Source: Nocardia vulneris (GTDB lineage: Bacteria; Actinomycetota; Actinomycetes; Mycobacteriales; Mycobacteriaceae). From it: 64,000 nucleotides of DNA. A model generated the notes under the pieces. The model ran no database searches. It saw only the letters and a program-made list of their open reading frames with translations, and was not told the origin of the DNA. Below are positions 16,037 through 23,926 of this stretch, piece after piece. Within the stretch, counting starts at the first letter, position 1; each line of letters starts with the position of its first letter. The DNA is taken from contig NZ_BDCI01000007.1 of assembly GCF_001613425.1 (NCBI RefSeq), forward strand, positions 124,001 through 188,000, in the 5' to 3' direction. A program made the translations under genes and the position numbers.

Positions 16037-16681
16037 GTGGCACGCGCAGACGACCCGGATGATCGGAAAACTCGCGGCGGGCACGGCGACCGCAAGCGGC
16101 GCGATTTCCGGCACGGCGAGCAGGTGGTGCGCGCCGGCACCCTGCTGGTGTCGGCGACAGAACTGGCTGAACCGACTTTCCGGCGCACCGTGGTCTACAT
16201 CATCGAGCACAACGAGGCGGGCAGCCTCGGCGTGGTGCTGAACCGGCCCAGCGATACCGCCGTGCACGACGTATTACCCCGCTGGACCGAGCTGACCGCG
16301 GCGCCGCGCACCCTGTTCATCGGCGGTCCGGTCAAACGCGACGCGGCACTGTGCCTGGGCACCGTCCGGGTCGGCGCGAGCATCGACGGCGTGCCCGGCC
16401 TGCGCCGGATCGACGGACGGGTGGTGCTCGTCGATCTGGACGCCGACCCGGAAGAAATCGGCCGGCTGGTCGAAGGCATCCGCATTTTCGCAGGCTATGC
16501 GGGGTGGACTTTCGGTCAGCTGGAAGGCGAATTGGAAAACGACGACTGGATCGTATTGTCCGCGTTGCCCTCCGATCCGATCAGCACCGGCCGCGCCGAC
16601 CTGTGGGCGCACGTGCTGCGCCGCCAGCCCCTCCCCCTTTCCCTGCTCGCCACCCACCCGATCGAACTCGAACGAAATTGA
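16037..16681 (+). CDS. YqgE/AlgH family protein (UPF0301)
   Basis: A 214-residue protein of the YqgE/AlgH family. Characteristic features are RAGTLLVSATELAEPTFRRT, VVYIIEHNEAGSLGVVLNRP, the FIGGPV block and RIFAGYAGWTFGQLEGEL. The function is unsettled. It starts at GTG 16037 and has an extra basic N-terminal 28 residues (MARADDPDDRKTRGGHGDRK) compared with the core. In M. tuberculosis (from memory) the homologue Rv0038 lies three genes from leuS; here leuS is about 13 kb away. Confidence 0.9.
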   Translation: MARADDPDDRKTRGGHGDRKRRDFRHGEQVVRAGTLLVSATELAEPTFRRTVVYIIEHNEAGSLGVVLNRPSDTAVHDVLPRWTELTAAPRTLFIGGPVKRDAALCLGTVRVGASIDGVPGLRRIDGRVVLVDLDADPEEIGRLVEGIRIFAGYAGWTFGQLEGELENDDWIVLSALPSDPISTGRADLWAHVLRRQPLPLSLLATHPIELERN

Positions 16682-16696
16682 GATGTCGCTCGGTAT

Positions 16697-16722
16697 TGAA
16701 CCGTTCGCCCCTGCTGATTCGT
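16697..16722 (+). promoter_or_regulatory. SigL-type ECF promoter in front of the ECF sigma gene
   Basis: TGAACC (16697-16702) is followed after 17 bases by CGT (16720-16722). This matches the M. tuberculosis SigL promoter consensus as I recall it (TGAACC, 15-17 bases, CGTgtc). It lies 22 bases before the sigma factor ATG, so the gene is probably autoregulated. Confidence 0.65.
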
Positions 16723-16743
16723 GGGATGTGCGGGAGGTGAGCA

Positions 16744-17253
16744 ATGCCGGACGACCAAGGCGAGTTGCTGCGGGTCCTTTACGACGAACACGCGTCTGCG
16801 CTGTGGCGGTACACCCTCGGTTTGGTCCGCGACCCGGGCCGGGCCGAGGACATCGTGCAGGAGACCTTGCTGCGGGCGTGGCAACGCCCGAACGTGTTGG
16901 ATCAGGCCACGACATCGGCGCGCGCGTGGCTGTTCACGGTGGCGCGCAATCTCGCCGTGGATGAACATCGCAGCGCCCGCAACCGGCGCGAGTACCGCAC
17001 CGACAGCCCGCCCGAGCAGGCCGCGCCGGACCAGGCCGACCGCGCCCTGGACAAATGGCTGGTCGCGGACGCGCTCGGCAAGCTGAGTTCCGACCATCGC
17101 GAGGTGATCGTGCGGGCCTACTATCGGGGTCTGTCCACCCACCAGATCGCCGAGGAACTCGACATTCCACCGGGCACGGTGAAGTCCCGGATGCACTACG
17201 GCATGCGGGCACTACGACTGGCACTACAGGAGATGGGGGTGACGAACCAATGA
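16744..17253 (+). CDS. sigL: ECF sigma factor, SigL-like
   Basis: A 169-residue ECF sigma-70. Region 2 is LYDEHASALWRYTLGLVRD to AEDIVQETLLRAW (residues about 11-46), then ARAWLFTVARNLAVDEHRSA; region 4 is LSSDHREVIVRAYYRGLSTH to IPPGTVKSRMHYGMRALR (residues about 114-160). The downstream gene encodes its ZAS-type anti-sigma factor with ATGA overlap, as in the M. tuberculosis sigL-rslA pair. The upstream SigL-type promoter supports the name. A second copy of the motif sits before the operon at 21549. Confidence 0.85.
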   Translation: MPDDQGELLRVLYDEHASALWRYTLGLVRDPGRAEDIVQETLLRAWQRPNVLDQATTSARAWLFTVARNLAVDEHRSARNRREYRTDSPPEQAAPDQADRALDKWLVADALGKLSSDHREVIVRAYYRGLSTHQIAEELDIPPGTVKSRMHYGMRALRLALQEMGVTNQ

Positions 17254-17975
17254 CGGACCTTGCCGACGACTACACCACGTGGGATGCCCCGTACGTGCTC
17301 GGCTCCCTGACTCGCACCGAACGTCAGGAGTACGAAGCGCATCTCGCGGGGTGCCCGGCCTGCCAGGCCGCCGTGGCGGAACTGGCCGGCCTGCCGGGCA
17401 TGCTCGCCATGGTCGACCAGGACACCGCACTCGCGCTGATCGAACCGCCCGAAGCCCTTGCGGCAGAGCAGGATCCGGTCGAGACGAGTCCGCCGGTACC
17501 GCAGTTGCTGCCGCGGCTCGCCGAGGCGGCCGAGCGGCGCAGGCGCCGCAGCCGGTGGGTCTCGATCGGGGCCGCGGTGGCGGCCGCGGCCGCCGCGGTG
17601 GCCATCGCCGTCCCCGTGATCAGCACCGTCAACGACAACGATTCGCCCACTACCGCAACGGTTTTCGCCCAGCGGCAGATGGACCCGCTGGTGCCGACGC
17701 CGGTGCAGGCGAGCTTCAAGCTGCTCGCGAACGAGGGTAAGACGACCGTCGAGATGTCGTGCAGCTATGCCGCGGGCGGTCCGGACTACAACTGGAACTT
17801 CGAGATGTGGATGACGCTGAAGGACGGCAGCACCGCCGAATTGGCCGGCTGGCGGGCCGGACCGGGCGACGCCCTGACCTTGACCAGGACCACGGAGGTG
17901 GCCCCGGAGCGCATCCAGAGCGTGGAGATCCGGTCGCTGAAGACGGATCAGACCATCCTGCGCGGCGCGGTCTAG
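17250..17975 (+). CDS. Membrane-anchored zinc anti-sigma factor (RslA-like)
   Basis: A 241-residue protein with the ZAS motif HLAGCPACQ (HxxxCxxC, residues about 31-39) in its N-terminal cytoplasmic domain, one membrane segment (WVSIGAAVAAAAAAVAIAVP, about residues 104-125) and an extracytoplasmic domain of about 110 residues like the RskA C-terminal fold. It would hold the sigma factor inactive and release it on oxidation of the zinc site or by regulated proteolysis. It overlaps the sigma gene by 4 bases. Confidence 0.88.
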   Translation: MTDLADDYTTWDAPYVLGSLTRTERQEYEAHLAGCPACQAAVAELAGLPGMLAMVDQDTALALIEPPEALAAEQDPVETSPPVPQLLPRLAEAAERRRRRSRWVSIGAAVAAAAAAVAIAVPVISTVNDNDSPTTATVFAQRQMDPLVPTPVQASFKLLANEGKTTVEMSCSYAAGGPDYNWNFEMWMTLKDGSTAELAGWRAGPGDALTLTRTTEVAPERIQSVEIRSLKTDQTILRGAV

Positions 17976-17986
17976 GCCCGGACAGC

Positions 17987-18026
17987 GAAATCCCCCGCCA
18001 GGCCCCATTTCCTGGCGGGGGATTTC
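17987..18026. terminator. Strong bidirectional hairpin
   Basis: A perfect 16-bp stem (17987-18002 with 18011-18026) with an 8-base loop lies between the anti-sigma gene and the convergent ABC permease gene. It is one of the strongest hairpins in the window. Confidence 0.85.
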
Positions 18027-18054
18027 GGTTCCGGCAGCGGCCGGCGACGGTGGC

Positions 18055-18825
18055 TCAGGCGGTCTTGCGCCGGAAAATCGCGTTCGCCCAGAAGAATCCG
18101 CCGAGGGTGAGCACCAGGCACCACCCGATCGAAATGATCCCGTTGGTGCCGATCTCGCTGCCCATCAGCAGACCGCGGACGGTCTCGGTGATCGGCGTGA
18201 ACGGCTGGTACTCGGCGAACTGGCGCAGGCCGGCGGGCATCGTGTCGGGCGAGACCAGGCCGCTGCCGAGGAACGGCAGCATGATGATCGGGAACACGAT
18301 GTTGCTCGCGCCCTCGGCATTCGGCGAGAGCAGCCCGAGTGCCACGGCGAGCCAGTTCAGCCCGAAGATCATGAACGTGAGCAGGCCGAGCGCCGCGACC
18401 CATTCGACCGGGTTGGCATCGGGCCGCCAGCCGATCAGCAGCGCGACCACGCACATGACCGCGATACCGAGCAGGGCCTGCAGCAGCGCGCCCAGCACGT
18501 GACCGGTCAGCATCGAGGACTGGGTGATGCCCATGGTCCGGAAGCGGTTGACGATCCCCTTGGCCGCGTCGTTCGCGATGGACACCGCCACCGACGCCGT
18601 GATGTAGGCGGGCACCATCAGCAGCATGCCGGGCGCGAGATAGTCGACATAGTTACCGCCGGAGGACTTTTCGAGCGCCCCGCCGAAGACGAACTTGAAG
18701 ATCAGCAGGAACAGCGTCGGCATCATGATGACGCCGATGCTCATGCTCGGATAGCGCTTGGCATGAGTCAGGTTGCGCCGCAACATCGTCGCCGAATCGG
18801 CCAGGGCGAAGGACATGGTAGTCAT
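18055..18825 (-). CDS. DrrB-type ABC-2 transporter permease
   Basis: A 256-residue permease with six hydrophobic segments (first near IGVIMMPTLFLLIFKFVFG, last near ISIGWCLVLTLGGFFWANAI). It has the DrrB/ABC2 pattern (MGITQSSMLTGHVLGALLQA, and LPFLGSGLVSPDTMP followed by YQPFTPITETVRGLL). It pairs with the ATPase upstream by ATGA overlap. Likely exports a lipid, antibiotic or other hydrophobic compound. The EXLDI gene next door is a frequent companion of such exporters. Confidence 0.9.
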   Translation of the reverse strand: MTTMSFALADSATMLRRNLTHAKRYPSMSIGVIMMPTLFLLIFKFVFGGALEKSSGGNYVDYLAPGMLLMVPAYITASVAVSIANDAAKGIVNRFRTMGITQSSMLTGHVLGALLQALLGIAVMCVVALLIGWRPDANPVEWVAALGLLTFMIFGLNWLAVALGLLSPNAEGASNIVFPIIMLPFLGSGLVSPDTMPAGLRQFAEYQPFTPITETVRGLLMGSEIGTNGIISIGWCLVLTLGGFFWANAIFRRKTA

Positions 18826-19799
18826 GCGACGGTTTCCTTTTCGGAAGTGGGCTGACCGGTGAGGGTGAGGAAGACATCGTCGAGGTTGGGTGTGTGCACG
18901 GCCAGACCCTCGACCTCGATCTGCTCGTAGTCGAGCCGATCGAGCACGGCGCGCAGCGATTTCACGCTGCCGTCGCTCGGCACGGCGAGCGTCAGGTCTT
19001 CGTCCGCGTCGTCGGCGGCGATCCTGGCGGCCACGCCCAGCGCGGCCGAGGCGGCGAACAGCTCCTCGCGTACCGCGAACTGCAACCGGATGTGCCCGCC
19101 GGGCACCATCCGCTTCAGTTCCGCCGCAGTGCCTTCCGCGACGATCCGGCCGTGGTCGAGCACGGCGATGCGATCGGCCAGCTGGTCGGCTTCCTCCAGG
19201 TACTGCGTGGTGAGGAAGACCGTCACATGGTAGTCGTCGACCAGGCCACGGATCAGCTCCCAGATCACCCGCCTGCTGCGCGGATCGAGGCCGGTGGTCG
19301 GTTCGTCCAGGAAGATGATGCGCGGATCGCCGACCAGCGTCATCGCCAGGTCCAGGCGCCGGGTCATGCCGCCGGAGTAGGTGGACGCGGGCTTGTCCGC
19401 GGCCGCCACCAGATCGAACCGGGCCAGCAGGTCGGCCGCCAGCCGCTTGGTGTCCCGCCGCGGCAGATGGTGCAGATCGCCCATCAGCAGCAGGTTCTCC
19501 CGGCCGGTGAGCAATTCGTCGACCGCCGCGAATTGACCGGTGACGCCGATGGTTTCGCGCACCGACGCCCGCTCGGCGGCCACGTCGTAGCCGCCGACCC
19601 GCAGATCGCCGCCGTCGGCGTGGATGAGCGTGCTGAGGATCTGCACGGTAGTGGTCTTACCCGCACCGTTCGGACCGAGCAGCGAGTAGATCGTGCCCTC
19701 GGGGACGACGATGTCGATCCCGTCGAGCACCACCTGCTCGCCGAATGCTTTGCGCAGGCCCAGCGCCGAAATGGCGGGTGCGCGATGGCCGTTGACCAT
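18822..19799 (-). CDS. DrrA-type ABC transporter ATPase
   Basis: A 325-residue daunorubicin-resistance-type ATPase. Walker A is GPNGAGKTTTV, the signature is YSGGMTRRLDLAMTL (the DrrA-typical GGM form), Walker B is IIFLDEPTTGLDPRSR and the switch His is replaced by Gln in FLTTQYLEEADQLAD, which is normal for this subfamily. A DrrA C-terminal domain ends in HTPNLDDVFLTLTG. The ATG at 19799 has AAGGA upstream. Confidence 0.92.
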   Translation of the reverse strand: MVNGHRAPAISALGLRKAFGEQVVLDGIDIVVPEGTIYSLLGPNGAGKTTTVQILSTLIHADGGDLRVGGYDVAAERASVRETIGVTGQFAAVDELLTGRENLLLMGDLHHLPRRDTKRLAADLLARFDLVAAADKPASTYSGGMTRRLDLAMTLVGDPRIIFLDEPTTGLDPRSRRVIWELIRGLVDDYHVTVFLTTQYLEEADQLADRIAVLDHGRIVAEGTAAELKRMVPGGHIRLQFAVREELFAASAALGVAARIAADDADEDLTLAVPSDGSVKSLRAVLDRLDYEQIEVEGLAVHTPNLDDVFLTLTGQPTSEKETVA

Positions 19800-19829
19800 G
19801 GCGGTCCTTTCGATGATTTTCATTGTTGA

Positions 19830-19845
19830 ATGCGCATGTACGCAT
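19830..19845. promoter_or_regulatory. Dyad ATGCG-N6-CGCAT upstream of the drrAB-like genes
   Basis: A 16-base dyad symmetry lies 31 bases upstream of the ATPase start codon. It is a candidate operator for the transporter pair. It shares only short words (GTACG) with the repeats in front of the EXLDI gene, so common regulation is speculative. Confidence 0.3.
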
Positions 19846-19939
19846 GACTGATCGACACCGCTCCCGGTGTCCCGGGGCGGCATGGGGGCCGATCAGCTGC
19901 TGTTCAGTTGTGCGGAACGGGAATCGGGCGGGACAGGAC

Positions 19940-20455
19940 CTAGATGTCGAGGTCTTCGATCTGGGGACGTTTCGCGAGATCGACCGCCCGTTCGTAAAGC
20001 TTCGGAGGCAGTTTGTCTTTCAACTCCTCGATCGTGTCGACGACCTCCAGGACGTACTCGCCCCAGTCCTGGTCGCCGACACCGAGCATGCGCCGCCAGT
20101 TCGTCAAATCCTTGACCCAATTGGTGGATTGGGGAAATTCGGACCAGTCGTTGTAGTGCGCGTGCAGCACGTACTTGCCTTTGCGGCTGCGATAGACGCG
20201 GATGTGTTCCTGCCGTTCGTCGGTGTACTCGTTCGATTCGATGAGCAGCGCACCGGAGAAGCGGACCTGCCGGACTCCGTTGTGGCCGACCCGGGCGATA
20301 ATCTCCTCGAACCCCTCCTGGCGACCCTCTTCCAGCTCGATGAACCGGCGCAGCGCCGTGGTCACCGCTCCGGAGAGATTGCCGCCAACCAGCTCCTGGG
20401 CTCGCTGGAACAGCGCCAGATCGTCATCGGCAACATAGATCGTCTTGTTGGGCAT
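19940..20455 (-). CDS. EXLDI-family protein with a ribbon-helix-helix-like N-terminus
   Basis: A 171-residue protein that ends in IEDLDI, the hallmark of the EXLDI family. Residues 1-45 (MPNKTIYVADDDLALFQRAQ, then NLSGAVTTALRRFIELEEG) have the strand-helix-helix layout of ribbon-helix-helix DNA-binding proteins. The middle is strand-rich (IRVYRSRKGKYVLHAHYNDW). It lies just upstream of a DrrAB-type exporter on the same strand. Its promoter is leaderless with direct repeats between -35 and -10, fitting autoregulation. The RHH reading and the regulatory role are my inference; the family has no established function that I know. Confidence 0.82.
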   Translation of the reverse strand: MPNKTIYVADDDLALFQRAQELVGGNLSGAVTTALRRFIELEEGRQEGFEEIIARVGHNGVRQVRFSGALLIESNEYTDERQEHIRVYRSRKGKYVLHAHYNDWSEFPQSTNWVKDLTNWRRMLGVGDQDWGEYVLEVVDTIEELKDKLPPKLYERAVDLAKRPQIEDLDI

Positions 20456-20461
20456 GACACG

Positions 20462-20490
20462 ACTATACGTAGATGTATACGTACACGCAA
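20462..20490 (-). promoter_or_regulatory. Leaderless promoter of the EXLDI gene with direct repeats
   Basis: Reading toward 20455, TTGCGT (20485-20490) and TATAGT (20462-20467) have a 17-base spacer, and the ATG begins six bases past the -10. The 8-base word TATACGTA (+ strand) occurs at 20464-20471 and 20476-20483, a 12-base period. The repeats overlap the spacer and -10, where a repressor would bind. Confidence 0.65.
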
Positions 20491-20656
20491 GTGGCGAAGA
20501 AGACTCCGCCTTGATACTTCCATTGCGAAACATCTTCTTGTAAGTTGCTGAACATTCACTGAGATGTACTCAGCCGACGCTGCCTGAGCTCAGGGACTCG
20601 ACCGGCAGGATGCTGGGTGAGCACCCGGTGCCGCCCAGAGAAGCGAAAAAGGTGCT

Positions 20657-21430
20657 GTGGTGATCTCTCTGAAGAACCTGCGGAAGCTACCGGCGCCGGT
20701 GGCGCTCGCGGTCGGCCTCCTCGTCTCGACGTTGCTGCTGAACACCGCGGCGCCCGCGTCGGCCCAGTTCGTCGACCCGGCGACGCTGAACATCCGCATC
20801 GGCCACCAAGAGGTGAAACCCACGCTCGACGGCTTCGCCATGATGACCACCGAGGCGAACACCAACGCGCGGGTCATCCCGCCGCTGGACGGCAGCCCGT
20901 TCAGCCGCGAGGCGTTCCTGTCGGGCATCGGCATCGGGCAGATCGACGGACCGCCCGACGCGCACGTCGCCAGCGCGGTGATGGAGGTGGGTTACGAGGT
21001 CGGCTATCCGATGTCGTTCGCCCCGAACGGCATCACCGTCACCCTGAATTCGCCCTCGGTCTCGGTCTCCGGTGCGGTCCGCCCCGAACTCTCGGCCGGG
21101 GTGACCCCGCAGATCAACATCGCGCCGGCCCCCGGCGCGCAGATCGAATTCCCGCTCGGCGCCAAGCTCGGCGCCGAACTGGGCGCCCAGGCCACCATCC
21201 TGCCCTCGCAGCAGCTGTCCTTCCAGGTCGGGCACGGCGGCATCACCGAGGTGTCGCTGGCCAAATTCACGCTGACCCAGCCGTTCGCCTACGCGGATCT
21301 GTCCAACACCCACCTCACCGTCACCGGCGCCCTCGGCCCGGTCACCATTCGCACCTTCGTGAAGTTCACCCTGGTCACCGGCGCGGGCCAGGCCAGCGAC
21401 GCGGTGTACAGCGACCCCATCTCGCTCTGA
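20657..21430 (+). CDS. MspA-family outer membrane porin
   Basis: A 257-residue precursor with a signal peptide (residues 1-36, cleavage after ASA) and a beta-rich mature part. MspA-type features: an early VKPTLDGFAMMTTEANTNAR, VMEVGYEVGYP, the periplasmic rim strands, and a C-terminal GPVTIRTFVKFTLVTGAG to DAVYSDPISL. MspA porins form octameric channels in the mycolic-acid outer membrane, which is strong evidence for a Mycobacteriales host. It begins with GTG at 20657. Confidence 0.9.
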   Translation: MVISLKNLRKLPAPVALAVGLLVSTLLLNTAAPASAQFVDPATLNIRIGHQEVKPTLDGFAMMTTEANTNARVIPPLDGSPFSREAFLSGIGIGQIDGPPDAHVASAVMEVGYEVGYPMSFAPNGITVTLNSPSVSVSGAVRPELSAGVTPQINIAPAPGAQIEFPLGAKLGAELGAQATILPSQQLSFQVGHGGITEVSLAKFTLTQPFAYADLSNTHLTVTGALGPVTIRTFVKFTLVTGAGQASDAVYSDPISL

Positions 21431-21445
21431 TCCCGCGGGCACGTA

Positions 21446-21465
21446 CTGGTTCACCGTTGAACCAG
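21446..21465. repeat. Inverted repeat CTGGTTCA-CCGT-TGAACCAG
   Basis: A perfect 8-bp inverted repeat with a 4-base loop lies 15 bases past the porin stop. It may end porin transcription. Its right arm also supplies the TGAACC -35 element of the next operon, so it could instead be an operator over that promoter. Confidence 0.6.
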
Positions 21466-21482
21466 CTGCCGGGCTCACCCGT
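21458..21482 (+). promoter_or_regulatory. SigL-type promoter before the TPP/KAS III-like operon
   Basis: TGAACC (21458-21463), a 16-base spacer, then CGT (21480-21482) followed by ATC. This is the same element type as at 16697-16722 before the sigma gene itself. The leader to the ATG at 21549 would be about 55-60 bases. It suggests the four-gene operon is part of the regulon of the window's ECF sigma factor. Confidence 0.6.
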
Positions 21483-21548
21483 ATCACCTCTGTACGCAGG
21501 AAGTGATCTCGCGGAGCCCGGCACCCGGCCACGCGGGGAGGAGTGCCG

Positions 21549-23237
21549 ATGCAGACGCGGGTCGTGGATTATCTGGTCCGAGCGGTCGCGGGCCTGGGCG
21601 TACGGCACATCTTCGGGGTGGACGGCGCGAACATCGAGGACCTGTACGACGCCGTCTTCGACACCGCGCACGACCTCACCGCGGTGGTCGCCAAACATGA
21701 GTTCGGCGCGGCGACCATGGCCGACGGCTACGCCCGCACCAGCGGCGGATTCGGCGTCGTAGCCGCGACCTCCGGCGGCGGTGCCATGAATCTCGTTGCC
21801 GGCCTTGCCGAATCGTTCGCTTCCCGAGTTCCGGTGCTCGCGCTGGTGGGTCAGCCGCCGACCGCGGCGGCGGGCCACGGCGCCTTCCAGGACACCAGCG
21901 GACGGGCGGGCACCATCGACGCCGCCCGCGTGTTCGGTGCGATCACCCGGTACTGCGCCCGCGTCGAGACGGCCGCCGACCTGCCCGAGCAGGTGGCCCG
22001 GGCGGTCGGCGCGGCCCGCCGCGGCGGCCCCGCGGTGCTGTTGCTGCCCAAGGACGTGCAGCAGGCCGACCTCGGTCAGGCGCCTGCGTTCCGATTGCCC
22101 GCCAAGACCTATCGACGTGATCGAGCGGGGCTCGCGCGCGTGGTCACCGCGCTGCGGGCGGCGCGCCGGACCGGCAAGATCGTGCTCATCGCCGGTGACC
22201 AGGTGGCCAGGGACGATGCCCGCGGTGAACTGGCCCGCCTGGCCGCGGTGCTGGACGCGGCCGTCGGGGTCGCACCCGATGCCAAGGACACCTTCGACAA
22301 CACCGACCCCGGTTTCTGTGGGGTCGCGGGCAGCATGGGTCATCCCGAACTCGCCGCCGCACTGCGGACCTCGGCGATGTGCCTGATCATCGGCACCCCC
22401 ATGCCGATCACGGCGCGCACCGGACTGGACGACGCGCTGACCGGCTGTGCCGTGGCGAGCCTCGGCGTCGTCCCGCCACACCTGCCCGCGATCCACGCGA
22501 CGAGCACCGACCTGGCGCGCACCCTGGGTGAGCTGGCCGACGAATTCGCCACCACCGCAGTACCTTCCGAGCCGCGCCCGGCCACCGCGCTCACACCGCT
22601 GCGCGTGCCCGCCGCGACCGGCCCCGGGCTGCGCTATCGCGAACTGGTCGACACCATCGAGACGGCACTGCCCGCGGGCACCGACGTCTTCGCCGACGCG
22701 GGCAATACCGGTGCGGCGGTGGTGCATCAGCTGCGGGTACCGCGCGGTGGCCGGTTCGCGGTGGCGCTCGGGATGGGCGGCATGGGCTACGCGTTCGGCG
22801 CCGCCATCGGTTCCGCGTTCGCCCGGCGCGCCGGTGACCGGCGCACCGTGGTGATCGCGGGTGACGGCGCGTTCTTCATGCACGGCATGGAGATACACAC
22901 CGCGGTCGAGCACGCGCTGCCGGTCACCTTCATCGTGCTCAACAACAACGCGCACGCCATGTGCGTGACCAGGGAGCAGCTGTACTACCGGGATCGCTAC
23001 AGCTACAACAGGTTCCGGCCCACGCAACTCGGCGACGGGGTCGGCGCGATGTTCCCGGCGCTGCCCGCCGTGTCGGTGCGCACGCCCGGCGAGCTCCCCG
23101 CGGCGCTGCGCGCCTGCCTGGAAACCCCTGGGCCGTCGTTCCTTTCGATCGACGTCGATCCCGACGAGGTCCCGCCGTTCCTTCCGTTCCTGACGACCAT
23201 CGAACACTCCAGGAGTAGAAATGACCGCATCGCGTAG
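21549..23237 (+). CDS. Thiamine-diphosphate-dependent enzyme (acetolactate synthase/decarboxylase superfamily)
   Basis: A 562-residue three-domain ThDP enzyme. The catalytic Glu51 is in KHEFGAATMADGYAR; the ThDP/metal motif runs from GDG (438-440) to NNN (465-467). The family cleaves 2-oxo acids and can transfer the resulting acyl anion to an aldehyde or carry out decarboxylation. The ATG at 21549 sits six bases past GGGGAGGA. The last 17 bases overlap the next gene, so expression is coupled. Substrate unknown: the C-terminal cofactor region fits neither ALS nor benzoylformate decarboxylase closely by eye. Confidence 0.88.
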   Translation: MQTRVVDYLVRAVAGLGVRHIFGVDGANIEDLYDAVFDTAHDLTAVVAKHEFGAATMADGYARTSGGFGVVAATSGGGAMNLVAGLAESFASRVPVLALVGQPPTAAAGHGAFQDTSGRAGTIDAARVFGAITRYCARVETAADLPEQVARAVGAARRGGPAVLLLPKDVQQADLGQAPAFRLPAKTYRRDRAGLARVVTALRAARRTGKIVLIAGDQVARDDARGELARLAAVLDAAVGVAPDAKDTFDNTDPGFCGVAGSMGHPELAAALRTSAMCLIIGTPMPITARTGLDDALTGCAVASLGVVPPHLPAIHATSTDLARTLGELADEFATTAVPSEPRPATALTPLRVPAATGPGLRYRELVDTIETALPAGTDVFADAGNTGAAVVHQLRVPRGGRFAVALGMGGMGYAFGAAIGSAFARRAGDRRTVVIAGDGAFFMHGMEIHTAVEHALPVTFIVLNNNAHAMCVTREQLYYRDRYSYNRFRPTQLGDGVGAMFPALPAVSVRTPGELPAALRACLETPGPSFLSIDVDPDEVPPFLPFLTTIEHSRSRNDRIA

Positions 23238-23919
23238 CGATTCCCGTAGCAGCGGTGTCCGGGCGACCGGCGCGCTGCCCGCCCTCAGCGATATCCCGGC
23301 GGCGGTCGTCCCGGGTGTGCTGCGCATCGAGAACTCCGACAAGGACGCCACCACCCCGATCATCATGGACATGCTGCGGTCGGTGTATCCGCACGACCAG
23401 ATCTTCGGCGAGTACTGCCCGGTGCAGGCGTATATCGCCGCACCACCGGGCGAGGTCTACGAATACCTGGCGGACACCAGGTCTTTGGAGGAGTGGACCT
23501 ACAGCCTGCGCGGCTTCGTCGAAACCGGCGAGCCCGGCCTCTGGCTGGCCTACGACCGGCTCGGCGACGAGACCCAGATCTTCACGCGCACCGTAGCGCA
23601 TCCCGAGGCGATGACCGTGGACTATCACTGCGCCTGGGATCAGTCGGCACACCTGTGGATGATCTACCTGCTGCGCGTGATCGATGCCCAGACGGTGTTC
23701 GACAAGCCGGGATCGGTTGTGCTGTGGGTCAATTGCAAACACCCCTTCTACGACGAGAACCCCTACCCCGAGACCGCGCCGCCGCAGCGACCGGTGTGGG
23801 TCGGTGACTTCTGGGAGATGTTCTCCGCGGGCCACCAGCTCGAAATGGACAACCTGAAAGCGATCTGCGAGTACCGGGCGGCCAACGGCCTGCCCGTCAA
23901 ACCCGACTGGATGAACTGA
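23221..23919 (+). CDS. SRPBCC-like protein
   Basis: A 232-residue protein with an SRPBCC/START-like core (PVQAYIAAPPGEVYEYLADT at about residue 78, RSLEEWTYSLRGFVETGEPG, and IFTRTVAHPEAMTVDYHCAWD). This fold is used by aromatase/cyclases and ligand carriers. The N-terminal 65 residues and C-terminal 50 residues are unlike standard cyclases. Translation overlaps the ThDP enzyme gene. Within this operon it could shape or bind a hydrophobic intermediate. Confidence 0.7.
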   Translation: MTASRSDSRSSGVRATGALPALSDIPAAVVPGVLRIENSDKDATTPIIMDMLRSVYPHDQIFGEYCPVQAYIAAPPGEVYEYLADTRSLEEWTYSLRGFVETGEPGLWLAYDRLGDETQIFTRTVAHPEAMTVDYHCAWDQSAHLWMIYLLRVIDAQTVFDKPGSVVLWVNCKHPFYDENPYPETAPPQRPVWVGDFWEMFSAGHQLEMDNLKAICEYRAANGLPVKPDWMN

Positions 23920-23926
23920 GCCCGGT

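Noticed and set aside
19830..20483. A shared operator for the EXLDI gene and the DrrAB-type genes
   Set aside because: The two sites share only very short words. I kept autoregulation of EXLDI as a hypothesis but not a common operator.
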